From: Flavobacterium pectinovorum
Lineage (GTDB): Bacteria; Bacteroidota; Bacteroidia; Flavobacteriales; Flavobacteriaceae
Assembly (NCBI RefSeq): GCF_022802975.1
Contig: NZ_JAFEVZ010000012.1
Location: 97,613 to 161,612, forward strand
Length of the DNA: 64,000 nucleotides
Direction of reading: 5' to 3'
Part shown: piece after piece, positions 33,431 to 41,291 of the stretch
How positions within the stretch are numbered: position 1 is the first letter of the stretch
Layout: each line of letters starts with the position of its first letter
Made by a program: the position numbers and the translations under genes
The notes under the pieces: generated by a model
Database searches by the model: none
The model's input: only the letters and a program-made list of their open reading frames with translations
What the model was told of the DNA's origin: nothing

Positions 33431-33532
33431 TATTTCACGCAGATTTTAAAAAAGATTTAGGCAGATTTTAGCAGATTATTTTATATAAAAATCTAATTAA
33501 ATCTGCTAAAATCTGCCTAATCTACGTGAAAC
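33431..33532. repeat. word-type inverted repeat
   Basis: TTTCACGCAGATT...GGCAGATTTTAGCAGATT is mirrored by AATCTGCTAAAATCTGCC...ACGTGAAA around a short AT-rich loop. It lies in the 333-base gap between tRNA-Trp and hisS, which otherwise holds nothing recognisable. A related CAGATT word occurs at 39832-39942. Confidence 0.8.
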
Positions 33533-33584
33533 AAAAAAACCTTTTAAATCTGTATAATCTGTGGCAAAAAACTTTAACATCAAA

Positions 33585-35012
33585 TTATGCTAACAAAGCC
33601 TTTTTCAATCCTTCAAAATCAACGGTAATTTGTTCTCCTGTCACTAAATTTTTAAGCGCATAACAATTCGAAGCAATTTCCTGATCTCCAGCAATTACCG
33701 CAAACGGAATCAAACGTTTGTCTGCATATTGAAACTGTTTTCCCACTTTTACATTATCAGGATACAATTCAACTTTTATATTTTCCTTTCTTAATTTCTG
33801 AATGGCTTTTGAAGCATATAAAGCTTCTTTATCTCCGTAATTAATAAACAACGCTTTTGAAGTCGCAGCAACAGTTTCCGGAAACAATTGCAATTCTTCT
33901 AAAACCAAATAAATTCGATCCAATCCAAAAGAGATCCCAACACCGCTCATATTTTTCAAACCAAAAATACCCGTCAAATCGTCGTATCTTCCGCCACCGC
34001 CAATAGAACCCATTGCAACTGTTTTGGGTGCCGCAACTTCAAAAATAGCTCCGGTATAGTAATTTAAACCACGAGCCAAAGTCACATCCAAATCTAACGT
34101 TGCTGTTGAAAGACCTAAATCGGCAACATTGTCACATATAAATTTAAGCTCTTCAACACCTTTCATTCCTTCTTCAGAAGAAACTAATAATTCTGAAAGC
34201 TGCTTAATTTTATCTGCAAAAGTTCCTGAAAAGCTAAAAAGTGGCTGTACTTTTACCAAAGCGTCTTCAGCAATACCTTTTTCGATCATTTCTTTCTTTA
34301 CGCCGTCTTCTCCAATTTTATCTAATTTATCAAGCGCAACCGTAAAATCAATTAATTTATCCGAAGCACCGATTACTTCAGCAATTCCGGATAAAATTTT
34401 TCTGTTATTGATTTTAATCGTAACACCTTCTAAACCCAAAGATGTAAAAACGGTATCGTATAATTGAACCAATTCTACTTCCTGCCATAAGGATTTTGAA
34501 CCCACTACATCGGCATCACATTGAAAAAATTCTCTAAAACGGCCTTTTTGCGGATTATCAGCTCTCCAAACGGGTTGAATTTGGTATCTTTTAAAAGGAA
34601 ATTCAATTTCGCTTTGGTGCTGTACAACGTATCTTGCAAACGGAACTGTCAAATCGTAACGCAAGGCTTTCTCAGAAATTTTTCCTGTAAATTTATTCAG
34701 CTCTATTCTTTGCTCTAAACTTATTTTTTCAGCAGAATTGATTTGCAATTCTTCAATTGATTCCGGTAATTCAATTTTACTTTTATTGTAGAAAAAATTA
34801 CCCGAATTCAATATTTTAAAAATCAAACGATCGCCTTCTTCTCCATATTTTCCCATCAAGGTATCTGAATTTTCAAACGAAGGTGTTTCGATTGGCTGAA
34901 AACCAAATTTTTCGAAATTAGCTTTTATGGTCTGAATAATATATTGACGTTTTGACACTTCGGCTGGCGAAAAATCTCTGGTTCCTTTTGGTATACTTGG
35001 TTTTGAAGCCAT
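33585..35012 (-). CDS. hisS: Histidine-tRNA ligase
   Basis: A 475-residue class II aminoacyl-tRNA synthetase that charges tRNA-His. It has motif 1 near the start (PKGTRDFSPAE), motif 2 as REFFQCDAD, the histidine-specific loop RGLNYYTGAIFE, and motif 3 as GVGISFGLDR. The C-terminal anticodon-binding fold follows. It is about 50 residues longer than E. coli HisRS, as is common in Bacteroidetes. A tandem ATTTTAG repeat lies just upstream, at 35021-35048. Single gene. Confidence 0.95.
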   Translation of the reverse strand: MASKPSIPKGTRDFSPAEVSKRQYIIQTIKANFEKFGFQPIETPSFENSDTLMGKYGEEGDRLIFKILNSGNFFYNKSKIELPESIEELQINSAEKISLEQRIELNKFTGKISEKALRYDLTVPFARYVVQHQSEIEFPFKRYQIQPVWRADNPQKGRFREFFQCDADVVGSKSLWQEVELVQLYDTVFTSLGLEGVTIKINNRKILSGIAEVIGASDKLIDFTVALDKLDKIGEDGVKKEMIEKGIAEDALVKVQPLFSFSGTFADKIKQLSELLVSSEEGMKGVEELKFICDNVADLGLSTATLDLDVTLARGLNYYTGAIFEVAAPKTVAMGSIGGGGRYDDLTGIFGLKNMSGVGISFGLDRIYLVLEELQLFPETVAATSKALFINYGDKEALYASKAIQKLRKENIKVELYPDNVKVGKQFQYADKRLIPFAVIAGDQEIASNCYALKNLVTGEQITVDFEGLKKALLA

Positions 35013-35020
35013 TATTTATG

Positions 35021-35074
35021 ATTTTAGATTTTAGATTTTAGATTTTAGATCTCAAAGAAATCTAAAATCTAAAA
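35021..35074. repeat. ATTTTAG tandem repeat with inverted partner
   Basis: Four copies of the heptamer ATTTTAG (35021-35048) are followed by AATCTAAAATCTAAAA (35059-35074), the inverted words, so the stretch can fold. It lies just upstream of the hisS start. Nearby (35128-35160) GACTTTATGACTTT-type words repeat. Confidence 0.8.
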
Positions 35075-35263
35075 CCTTTAAAATTAATTTATTTCTAGAT
35101 TTTCTTTTTGATAGTTGATTTTTTTAGACTTTCGACTTTATGACTTTATGACTTTCCAACTTTCGACTTAATTAAGGCTGCAAATATCTTACTTTTTAAA
35201 ATAAATAATAGCGGTTCGAAAACAAACTTGTAACAAAAACCGTATTTTCGTGACAAATAGGTC

Positions 35264-36508
35264 ATGATGCTAAAATTATTTAAAGAAAATATCCGAATTG
35301 CTTTTGGTTCTATCAAAACACAATTATTGCGAACCATTCTTACTGTATTAATTATCGCCATCGGAATCACCGCTTTAGTAGGGATTTTAACGGTTGTAAC
35401 AGCTCTGGAGAATAAAATTTCGACCAATTTTGCATCAATGGGAGCCAATACTTTCAATATCAACCAATACGAAAACAACGTTAAAAATCGTGGCGGTAAC
35501 GAAAGAGAAATCGTTAACCCTATTATTTCTTACCCTGAAGCAATTGCTTTCAAAAACAAATACAAATACCCTTTTACAGAAACTTCACTTTCGTTTACCG
35601 CAACTTCAAAAGCCGAAGTCAAATATTTAGATCAAAAAACAGATCCGGAAATCACTATTGTTGGCGTTGACGAGCATTTTATAGGCAATTCCGGTTTAGA
35701 AATTAATTTTGGAAGAAGCTTTAATCAGTTTGACATAGACAACAACACCTATTCCTGCGTTGTAGGTTCTGATTTTGAAAAAGGTTTATTGAAAGACGTC
35801 AATCCAATTGACAAAATTATTTCAATCAGAGGCGCACGGTTTAAGGTAATTGGTGTTTTAAAAGAAAAAGGTTCTACTTTCGGAAACAGTCAGGATTTAC
35901 GGGTTTTAATTCCTATTCAGGTGGCGCGTTCTTTATTTACTGCACCAAACATCAATTATACCATGAGTGTAATGGTTGCAAAAAAGGAACTTCTGGACGA
36001 AGCGGTTGACAATGCGATAAGTACCATGCGAAGAGTCCGAAAACTAAGCCCTGTTCGGGAAAATAATTTTGGAGTGGGCCGAAGTGACGATTTGATCAAC
36101 AGAATTCTCGGAATCACTAAATATTTAGGATACGCATCCTGGATAATAAGCATCATCACTATTTTAGGATCTTCGATCGCTTTAATGAATATTATGATTG
36201 TTTCGGTTACAGAACGTACACGCGAAATTGGCGTTAGAAAGGCATTAGGAGCCAAAAGAACAACCGTCGCCACACAATTCTTCATCGAAACCTTATTAAT
36301 TGGACAAATTGGCGGTGTAATCGGAATAATTTTAGGCCTCTTAGTCGGATTTGCTTTTGCAACCGCAATGGGATTTCCTTTTGTAATTCCATGGATGGCA
36401 ATTTTCGCAGCCTTCGCAACAAGCTTTATGGTTGCCATTGTCTCCGGTTTATATCCGGCGATTAAAGCTTCAAAACTAGATCCGATTGAAGCGCTGCGTT
36501 ATGAATAG
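35264..36508 (+). CDS. MacB-like ABC transporter permease
   Basis: A 414-residue inner-membrane protein of the MacB/FtsX type. The first helix is at about residues 20-45 (LLRTILTVLIIAIGITALVGILTVV). A large periplasmic domain (about 50-280) follows. Three C-terminal helices (about 288-310, 340-365 and 375-400) include ERTREIGVRKALGAKRTTV, the characteristic coupling motif. MacB-like systems export lipoproteins, toxins or peptides, or act as mechanotransmitters. The matching ATPase is not next to it, so its partner must be elsewhere. A TATTTTCG box lies upstream at 35242. Confidence 0.9.
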   Translation: MMLKLFKENIRIAFGSIKTQLLRTILTVLIIAIGITALVGILTVVTALENKISTNFASMGANTFNINQYENNVKNRGGNEREIVNPIISYPEAIAFKNKYKYPFTETSLSFTATSKAEVKYLDQKTDPEITIVGVDEHFIGNSGLEINFGRSFNQFDIDNNTYSCVVGSDFEKGLLKDVNPIDKIISIRGARFKVIGVLKEKGSTFGNSQDLRVLIPIQVARSLFTAPNINYTMSVMVAKKELLDEAVDNAISTMRRVRKLSPVRENNFGVGRSDDLINRILGITKYLGYASWIISIITILGSSIALMNIMIVSVTERTREIGVRKALGAKRTTVATQFFIETLLIGQIGGVIGIILGLLVGFAFATAMGFPFVIPWMAIFAAFATSFMVAIVSGLYPAIKASKLDPIEALRYE

Positions 36509-36550
36509 TTTTATTTGAAGCAGAATTCACTCATTTCAAAAGACCAATTG

Positions 36551-36619
36551 TCCCGCTATCCGTTACAAACTTTTGCGCCGAACCCCGGCACAAAAGCTTT
36601 TCCTCTTCTATCGGGGCTA
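36551..36619 (+). ncRNA. structured intergenic element, copy B (candidate Flavo-1 RNA)
   Basis: It begins TCCCGCTATCCGTTACAA and ends CTATCGGGGCTA. The closing CCCG (36552-36555) pairs with CGGG (36612-36615), and an inner hairpin CTTTTGCGCCG / CGGCACAAAAG has one mismatch. It shares both ends with copies A and C. It lies between the convergent macB-like and prmC genes and may also terminate one of them. Confidence 0.5.
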
Positions 36620-36637
36620 AATTAGAGGTATTGTTTC

Positions 36638-37495
36638 TCAGAGAACTCTACAGGAAATCATTCTGTCATTATCATAAATATCTTTTCGAAGTTCAACATT
36701 TTCAAAATTCATTGCCTCCAGCAAATCAGTCATTTCCTGCCCCAGATACTGGTTGATTTCAAAATACAATTGTCCGTTTTCTAAAAGATTTTTTTGAGCC
36801 AATGCAGCAATTTTTCTATAAAAAACCAACGCATCGTTATCATCTACAAAAAGTGCCAAATGCGGTTCGTAATCCAAAACATTCTTTTTAATTTCGAGCT
36901 TTTCTAAATTGCGAACATAAGGCGGATTCGAAACAATAAGATCAAAATTAGATTTCAGAATCTCTAATTCTAAAACATCCTTAAGTATAAAAGTTATCTT
37001 GACATTATTACAAATCGCATTTTTTTTGGCTGTTTCAATAGCTTTCTTCGAAACATCCATAGCATAAACATCAGCATTTGGAAGATTCTTTGCCAGTGAA
37101 ATTGCAATACAGCCACTTCCGGTTCCAATATCCAGAATTTTCAGCTTTTTAGTCTTATCTGTAATCTTATTTTCATTAATAATCCACTCGACCAGTTCTT
37201 CGGTTTCAGGTCTCGGAATCAAAACATTTTCATTTACTTCAAAATCTAAACCATAAAAATTCGTTTTCCCCAGTAAATACTGAATCGGAACTTCTTTTTT
37301 TAATTCTTTCAACAAAGAATCCCAAACTTCAAAATCAGTATCTGTAAATGACAATTCATGATTCAGTGCCAAATCAATTTGCCTAAGTTTATGCTTATTT
37401 TCTAATATCAAGTAAAAAAAACTCTCTGCTTCGTATGCATCATACAAAGAAGAAAGTTCCTTTATAAATTGAGTTCTGTATTGTTTGATTTTCAT
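36638..37495 (-). CDS. prmC: Peptide chain release factor N5-glutamine methyltransferase
   Basis: A 285-residue SAM-dependent methyltransferase that methylates the GGQ glutamine of release factors RF1 and RF2. The SAM-binding motif is LDIGTGSGCIAISLA (about 120-134), the catalytic NPPY sits in DLIVSNPPYVRN (about 190), and the N-terminal helical domain (about 1-85) has the expected PIQYLLGKTNFYG sequence. It is a single gene, convergent with the macB-like gene. Base composition and codon use look like its neighbours. Confidence 0.94.
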   Translation of the reverse strand: MKIKQYRTQFIKELSSLYDAYEAESFFYLILENKHKLRQIDLALNHELSFTDTDFEVWDSLLKELKKEVPIQYLLGKTNFYGLDFEVNENVLIPRPETEELVEWIINENKITDKTKKLKILDIGTGSGCIAISLAKNLPNADVYAMDVSKKAIETAKKNAICNNVKITFILKDVLELEILKSNFDLIVSNPPYVRNLEKLEIKKNVLDYEPHLALFVDDNDALVFYRKIAALAQKNLLENGQLYFEINQYLGQEMTDLLEAMNFENVELRKDIYDNDRMISCRVL

Positions 37496-37576
37496 TTTCT
37501 GTTTGGGGCATTTTTTAACTAATCAATCACATTCTATAAATAAGTATTACAAAATTCAATTTGTTACAATTTAAGT

Positions 37577-38062
37577 TCACAATTCTTTCAGCATCCAGAC
37601 TGGACAGGACGTGTGCCCGGTAGAGCCCATAGGAGCATCTAAATACTCAAATCCTGCCTTTTTATATAATTTTTGAGCAGCATGCATAAAAGGCATTGTT
37701 TCGATATAACATTTTTCGAAGCCAAAACTTCTTGCCTGCTCCAAACATTTATCCATCATTTCAGTACCAATTCCTAAACCTCTGGTTTCAGGCAAAAAAT
37801 ACATTTTCTGCAATTCGCAAATCTTTGGATCACCATTTTCTAAAGGCGCAATTCCGCAACAGCCAACAATCTCACCTTCATTATCAACCACAAAATAAAC
37901 CGATTTTGGCTTATTATATTCTTCAAACATTAAATCTAAATATGGATCTTCGTAAGCTGTTCCTGTTTTCGGAATCTCCATTTCATCAAAAACCGATCGT
38001 ATTAATTGAGCAACTGCCTGATTGTCTTCTTTTTTAATTTCTCTGATGATCCAATTTTTCAT
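37577..38062 (-). CDS. GNAT family N-acetyltransferase
   Basis: A 161-residue acetyltransferase. The fold begins MKNWIIREIKKEDNQAVAQLIRSVFDE. The acetyl-CoA motif is LPETRGLGIGTEMMDKCLEQA, followed by IETMPFMHAAQKLYKKAGFEYLD. The start at 38062 (or 38074) is chosen since a -7 element, TATTTTTG, lies at 38085-38092 on the minus strand; an in-frame ATG at 38149 would be upstream of it. Substrate unknown. Divergent from ribD. Confidence 0.85.
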   Translation of the reverse strand: MKNWIIREIKKEDNQAVAQLIRSVFDEMEIPKTGTAYEDPYLDLMFEEYNKPKSVYFVVDNEGEIVGCCGIAPLENGDPKICELQKMYFLPETRGLGIGTEMMDKCLEQARSFGFEKCYIETMPFMHAAQKLYKKAGFEYLDAPMGSTGHTSCPVWMLKEL

Positions 38063-38084
38063 TTCTGCATTCATTCTATATTCA

Positions 38085-38092
38085 CAAAAATA
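38085..38092 (-). promoter_or_regulatory. -7 element for the GNAT gene
   Basis: TATTTTTG on the minus strand, 22 bases before the ATG at 38062. Confidence 0.5.
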
Positions 38093-38157
38093 AACATACT
38101 TTTCGTATTGTTCCTTAACTACGGTGTTAACATTCGACTGAAAACTCAAAAAATGAC

Positions 38158-38165
38158 TACTTTTG
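38158..38165 (+). promoter_or_regulatory. ribD -7 element
   Basis: TACTTTTG ends four bases before the ribD GTG at 38170, so transcription would begin at or next to the start codon (leaderless message). No TTG at -33 is visible. Confidence 0.5.
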
Positions 38166-38169
38166 CACT

Positions 38170-39219
38170 GTGAATATACATGAGAAATACATAAGACGCT
38201 GCATTGAACTAGCCCAAAACGGCTTCGGAACTACGTATCCAAATCCGATGGTAGGAAGTGTGATTGTTTACGAAGGCAGTATTATTGGTGAAGGATGGCA
38301 CAAAAAAGCCGGAGAACCTCACGCTGAAGTCAATGCTGTCCGTTCTGTAAAAGACAAATCGCTACTTAAAAAAGCTACTATTTATGTCAGTTTAGAACCC
38401 TGCAGCCATTTTGGAAAAACACCGCCTTGCTGTGATTTGATTATTACAAACGAAATACCGAATGTAGTGGTAGGAACTGTAGATCCCAACGAAAAAGTCG
38501 CAGGAAACGGCATTAAAAAACTGATAGCTGCCGGAGCAAATGTTACCGTTGGAGTACTTGAAAAAGAATGCAACGAACTCAATAAACGTTTTTTTACTTT
38601 TCATCAAAAAAAACGACCTTATATTATATTAAAATGGGCCGAAACACAGAACGGTTTTCTGGCTCCTGAAAAACAAACAGATCAAAAACGCCAGCCAATC
38701 TGGATTACCAATCAATATTCCAGACAACTGGTTCATAAATGGAGAAGCGAAGAGCAGGCAATTTTAGTGGGAACTCAAACCGTAATTGATGATAACCCTA
38801 AATTAAACATCAGGGACTGGTCAGGAAATAATCCGGTAAGAGTAGTTTTAGACCAAAACAACCGAATCCCAAAAGACAGCTTTATTTTTGATAACAGTAT
38901 CAAAACCATTGTTTTTACCAAATCTGAAACAAACCTTTCAGCAGAAAACACTACCTTTGAAGTAATTAATTTTAATCAAAATACTATACCGCAAATTTTG
39001 ACTGTTTTGTATCAAAATCAAATTCAGTCGATTATTATAGAAGGCGGTTCAAAAACTTTACAAACTTTCATTGACCAGAATATTTGGGATGAAGCCCGTA
39101 TTTTTACAGGAAAAACCACTTTTAACAAAGGAACAAAAGCCCCGGTTATTCAAAAGAAAAACGCAAGCAAAACCTACATTCAAAACGACGAATTAATATA
39201 CGTTAGAAATCATGATTGA
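38170..39219 (+). CDS. ribD: Bifunctional riboflavin biosynthesis deaminase/reductase RibD
   Basis: A 349-residue enzyme for the second and third steps of riboflavin synthesis. The N-terminal deaminase domain has the zinc ligands His and Glu in EPHAEVNAV (about 50) and the cysteines in PCSHFGKTPPCCD (about 77-89). The C-terminal reductase domain starts near residue 147 (KRPYIILKWAETQNG) and binds NADPH. The start is GTG. The HAD gene overlaps its end by eight bases, which indicates translational coupling. No other rib gene is adjacent. Confidence 0.95.
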   Translation: MNIHEKYIRRCIELAQNGFGTTYPNPMVGSVIVYEGSIIGEGWHKKAGEPHAEVNAVRSVKDKSLLKKATIYVSLEPCSHFGKTPPCCDLIITNEIPNVVVGTVDPNEKVAGNGIKKLIAAGANVTVGVLEKECNELNKRFFTFHQKKRPYIILKWAETQNGFLAPEKQTDQKRQPIWITNQYSRQLVHKWRSEEQAILVGTQTVIDDNPKLNIRDWSGNNPVRVVLDQNNRIPKDSFIFDNSIKTIVFTKSETNLSAENTTFEVINFNQNTIPQILTVLYQNQIQSIIIEGGSKTLQTFIDQNIWDEARIFTGKTTFNKGTKAPVIQKKNASKTYIQNDELIYVRNHD

Positions 39220-39814
39220 TACTATAATTTTTGACTTTGGCGATATTTTTATCAATTTAGACAAACAAGCCACCATTTCAGGATTACAAAAATTAGGCAT
39301 GACGGAATGGAATGCCGAATTTGACCGACTGAATCTTTTATTCGAGACCGGAGATATTTCGCATGAAGATTTTATAAGCGGTTTTCAAAAAGAACTTCCA
39401 AACGCTTCAACAGAAGAAATTCTGGAAGCATGGAATGCTATTTTGGCAGATTTCCCACTTTATCGATTAGAATTTCTTCAAATGCTTTCTAAAAAATACC
39501 GTTTATTTTTATTAAGCAATACTGATTCAATTCATATTGAAACTTTCGAAAATAAAAGCGGGATTTCATTTTACAGCGATTTTTACCAATGCTTTGAAAA
39601 AGTTTATTTTTCATTTGAAATCGGAATGCGAAAACCAAACGCTAATGCTTTTCAATACTTAATCAACAAGCATGAACTGTCCCCAAAACGAACATTGTTT
39701 GTAGATGACAAAAAAGAAAACACCGATTCAGCAGCTTCTTTGGGCTTTCATGTCTGGAACCTACAAGTTGGACAGGAAGATGTTGTCGATTTATTTGATA
39801 AAAAAATATTGTAG
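39212..39814 (+). CDS. HAD family phosphatase
   Basis: A 200-residue HAD-superfamily protein. Motif I is IIFDFGDIFINL (catalytic Asp), motif II LLSNTDS, motif III a lysine in GMRKPNAN, and motif IV FVDDKKENT. A small helical cap lies at about 16-80, as in YihX-like phosphatases. Its gene overlaps ribD by eight bases. The missing step of riboflavin synthesis is dephosphorylation of the RibD product, which HAD enzymes perform in other bacteria; a role here is an attractive inference only. Confidence 0.88.
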   Translation: MIDTIIFDFGDIFINLDKQATISGLQKLGMTEWNAEFDRLNLLFETGDISHEDFISGFQKELPNASTEEILEAWNAILADFPLYRLEFLQMLSKKYRLFLLSNTDSIHIETFENKSGISFYSDFYQCFEKVYFSFEIGMRKPNANAFQYLINKHELSPKRTLFVDDKKENTDSAASLGFHVWNLQVGQEDVVDLFDKKIL

Positions 39815-39831
39815 TCACTTTATTATTTTTG

Positions 39832-39942
39832 CCACAGATTTATAGATTAAAATGTTTTTTTGTTTCTCGCAGATGCTGCAGATCAATCAGATTTGTTTTA
39901 GAACTCATTTATAATATCTGCAGAATCTGCGGGAGAAAAAGC
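39832..39942. repeat. word-type imperfect inverted repeat
   Basis: TTTCTCGCAGATGCTGCAGAT is opposed by ATATCTGCAGAATCTGCGGGAGAAA. It fills the gap after the HAD gene and before the YigZ gene. Confidence 0.7.
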
Positions 39943-40046
39943 GCAACCCTAAATTTAAAAAAGAAGAAACAAAAATCGATGTAATCTTTTTATTCCAAAC
40001 TACAGGGAATGACAAAAAAATAGTAAGCATAATTAAGAATTTTACT

Positions 40047-40679
40047 TTGGAATATCCAGATACGTATCAAACCATTACTTTTGAATCAGAAGAAATCCTT
40101 TTTAAAGAAAAAGGCAGCAAGTTCTTTGGCTATGCTTTCCCGATAGAAAATGAAGACGAAGTAAAACCAATCATCGAAAACTTAAAAAAACAGCATCCGC
40201 ATGCGGTTCATTATTGCTATGCTTATCAATTAGGTACTGCCCCAAAAATTTCCTATAGAGCAAATGATGACGGAGAACCCAGCAATACCGCCGGAGTACC
40301 AATTTACGGACAAATACAATCTTTTGGATTAACCGATATTCTTGTTGTCGTAGTTCGAATTTTTGGCGGAATAAAATTAGGTGTAGGCGGATTAATAGCT
40401 GCTTATAAAACTACCGCTCAAATGACACTTGAAGTTTGCCAAATTGTCGAAAAAACGATCGACGTACATTTTTTAATCTCTTTTGATTATAAAAACATGA
40501 ACAAAGTGATGCGGGTAATTAAGGAAAAAAAGCTGAAAATAACTTCTCAGGAAATGGAAATCAACGAAGATTCCGGACTACCAATTGGCAAAATAATGAC
40601 CAAAACACGAAAAAAAAATGCCGAATCAGTATTCGACATTTTTGATTTAATGTTTGAAATCGATATCAAAATTATATAA
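40047..40679 (+). CDS. YigZ/IMPACT family protein
   Basis: A 210-residue protein. The UPF0029 N-terminal domain covers about 10-120, with the family signature YRANDDGEPSNTAGVPIYGQI, and the IGPVLNLGEV-like C-terminal domain covers the last 80 residues. The eukaryotic relative IMPACT inhibits the GCN2 kinase; the bacterial role is not settled. The start is TTG (ttg gaa tat): no ATG or GTG occurs in frame upstream in a sensible position. A TACTTTGG-like -7 element abuts the start. Confidence 0.85.
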   Translation: MEYPDTYQTITFESEEILFKEKGSKFFGYAFPIENEDEVKPIIENLKKQHPHAVHYCYAYQLGTAPKISYRANDDGEPSNTAGVPIYGQIQSFGLTDILVVVVRIFGGIKLGVGGLIAAYKTTAQMTLEVCQIVEKTIDVHFLISFDYKNMNKVMRVIKEKKLKITSQEMEINEDSGLPIGKIMTKTRKKNAESVFDIFDLMFEIDIKII

Positions 40680-40710
40680 TTTGATATAAAAACACACCTC
40701 ATTTTAACAA

Positions 40711-41115
40711 TTATATCAGTGTTTTAAATAATTCTAAAATATAATCCGGAGGGGCTGTTGGACGACCTGATTTTAACGAAATAAATACTAAAATAAACAC
40801 CGCTGTTGTTAATAACTCATTCGCTTCATTATAGATCGCACAGTCAAATTCGATCTTGACAGAAGACTGACTTTTGAAAGTGGTATGAATTGTTAAAAGG
40901 TCATCATAACGCGCCGATTTTTTATAATTTATCTGCATTGAAACTATTGGCAACCCAATTCCGCTTTCCTCCATGCTTTTATACGAAATCCCTTTATTTC
41001 TAAGCCATTCCACGCGTCCTATTTCAAAATAAGGCACATAATTTCCATGATATACAACTCCCATTTGGTCTGTTTCAGAGTAACGAACACGCACTTGCGT
41101 TTGATGATTTTTCAT
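40711..41115 (-). CDS. Acyl-CoA thioesterase (YbgC/4HBT-like hot dog fold)
   Basis: A 134-residue single-hotdog thioesterase. The signature segment RYSETDQMGVVYHGNYVPYFEIGRVEWLR holds the catalytic Asp and the GVVYHGNY loop of the 4-hydroxybenzoyl-CoA thioesterase family. It hydrolyses acyl-CoA thioesters, with YbgC-like proteins working with the Tol-Pal system in other bacteria. No tol genes are nearby. It is divergent from dnaA, with 176 bases between them. Confidence 0.9.
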   Translation of the reverse strand: MKNHQTQVRVRYSETDQMGVVYHGNYVPYFEIGRVEWLRNKGISYKSMEESGIGLPIVSMQINYKKSARYDDLLTIHTTFKSQSSVKIEFDCAIYNEANELLTTAVFILVFISLKSGRPTAPPDYILELFKTLI

Positions 41116-41291
41116 TGTTTAAAGATTAGATAAGTTAAGTTGCCTTACAATATTTTTTTATAAAATTAGACATCAAAATATTTTTTTTTACAGAAATTTG
41201 TTCACATATTTGTTATCCCGAAATACGGAATAAAATTGCTCCCTTTTATTAGGAGAATCTTTATCAATAATAAAAAAATTTATTTGAATCT
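41116..41291. other. spacer upstream of dnaA
   Basis: A very AT-rich 176-base region. It contains TTGTTCACA (one mismatch from the TTATNCACA DnaA-box pattern) and TTATCCCGA (weak match). An origin cannot be claimed from this. Confidence 0.3.

Noticed and set aside
33431..33532. CRISPR-like array
   Set aside because: The repeats are inverted words of unequal spacing with no unique spacers, and no cas genes are in the window.
35956..36438. 160-codon antisense frame over the MacB-like gene
   Set aside because: The sense frame has a complete MacB/FtsX pattern; the antisense translation has none.
41116..41291. Replication origin in the dnaA spacer
   Set aside because: Only one near-match to a DnaA box and one weak match are visible, and the nearby rRNA operon points against a fork from here.
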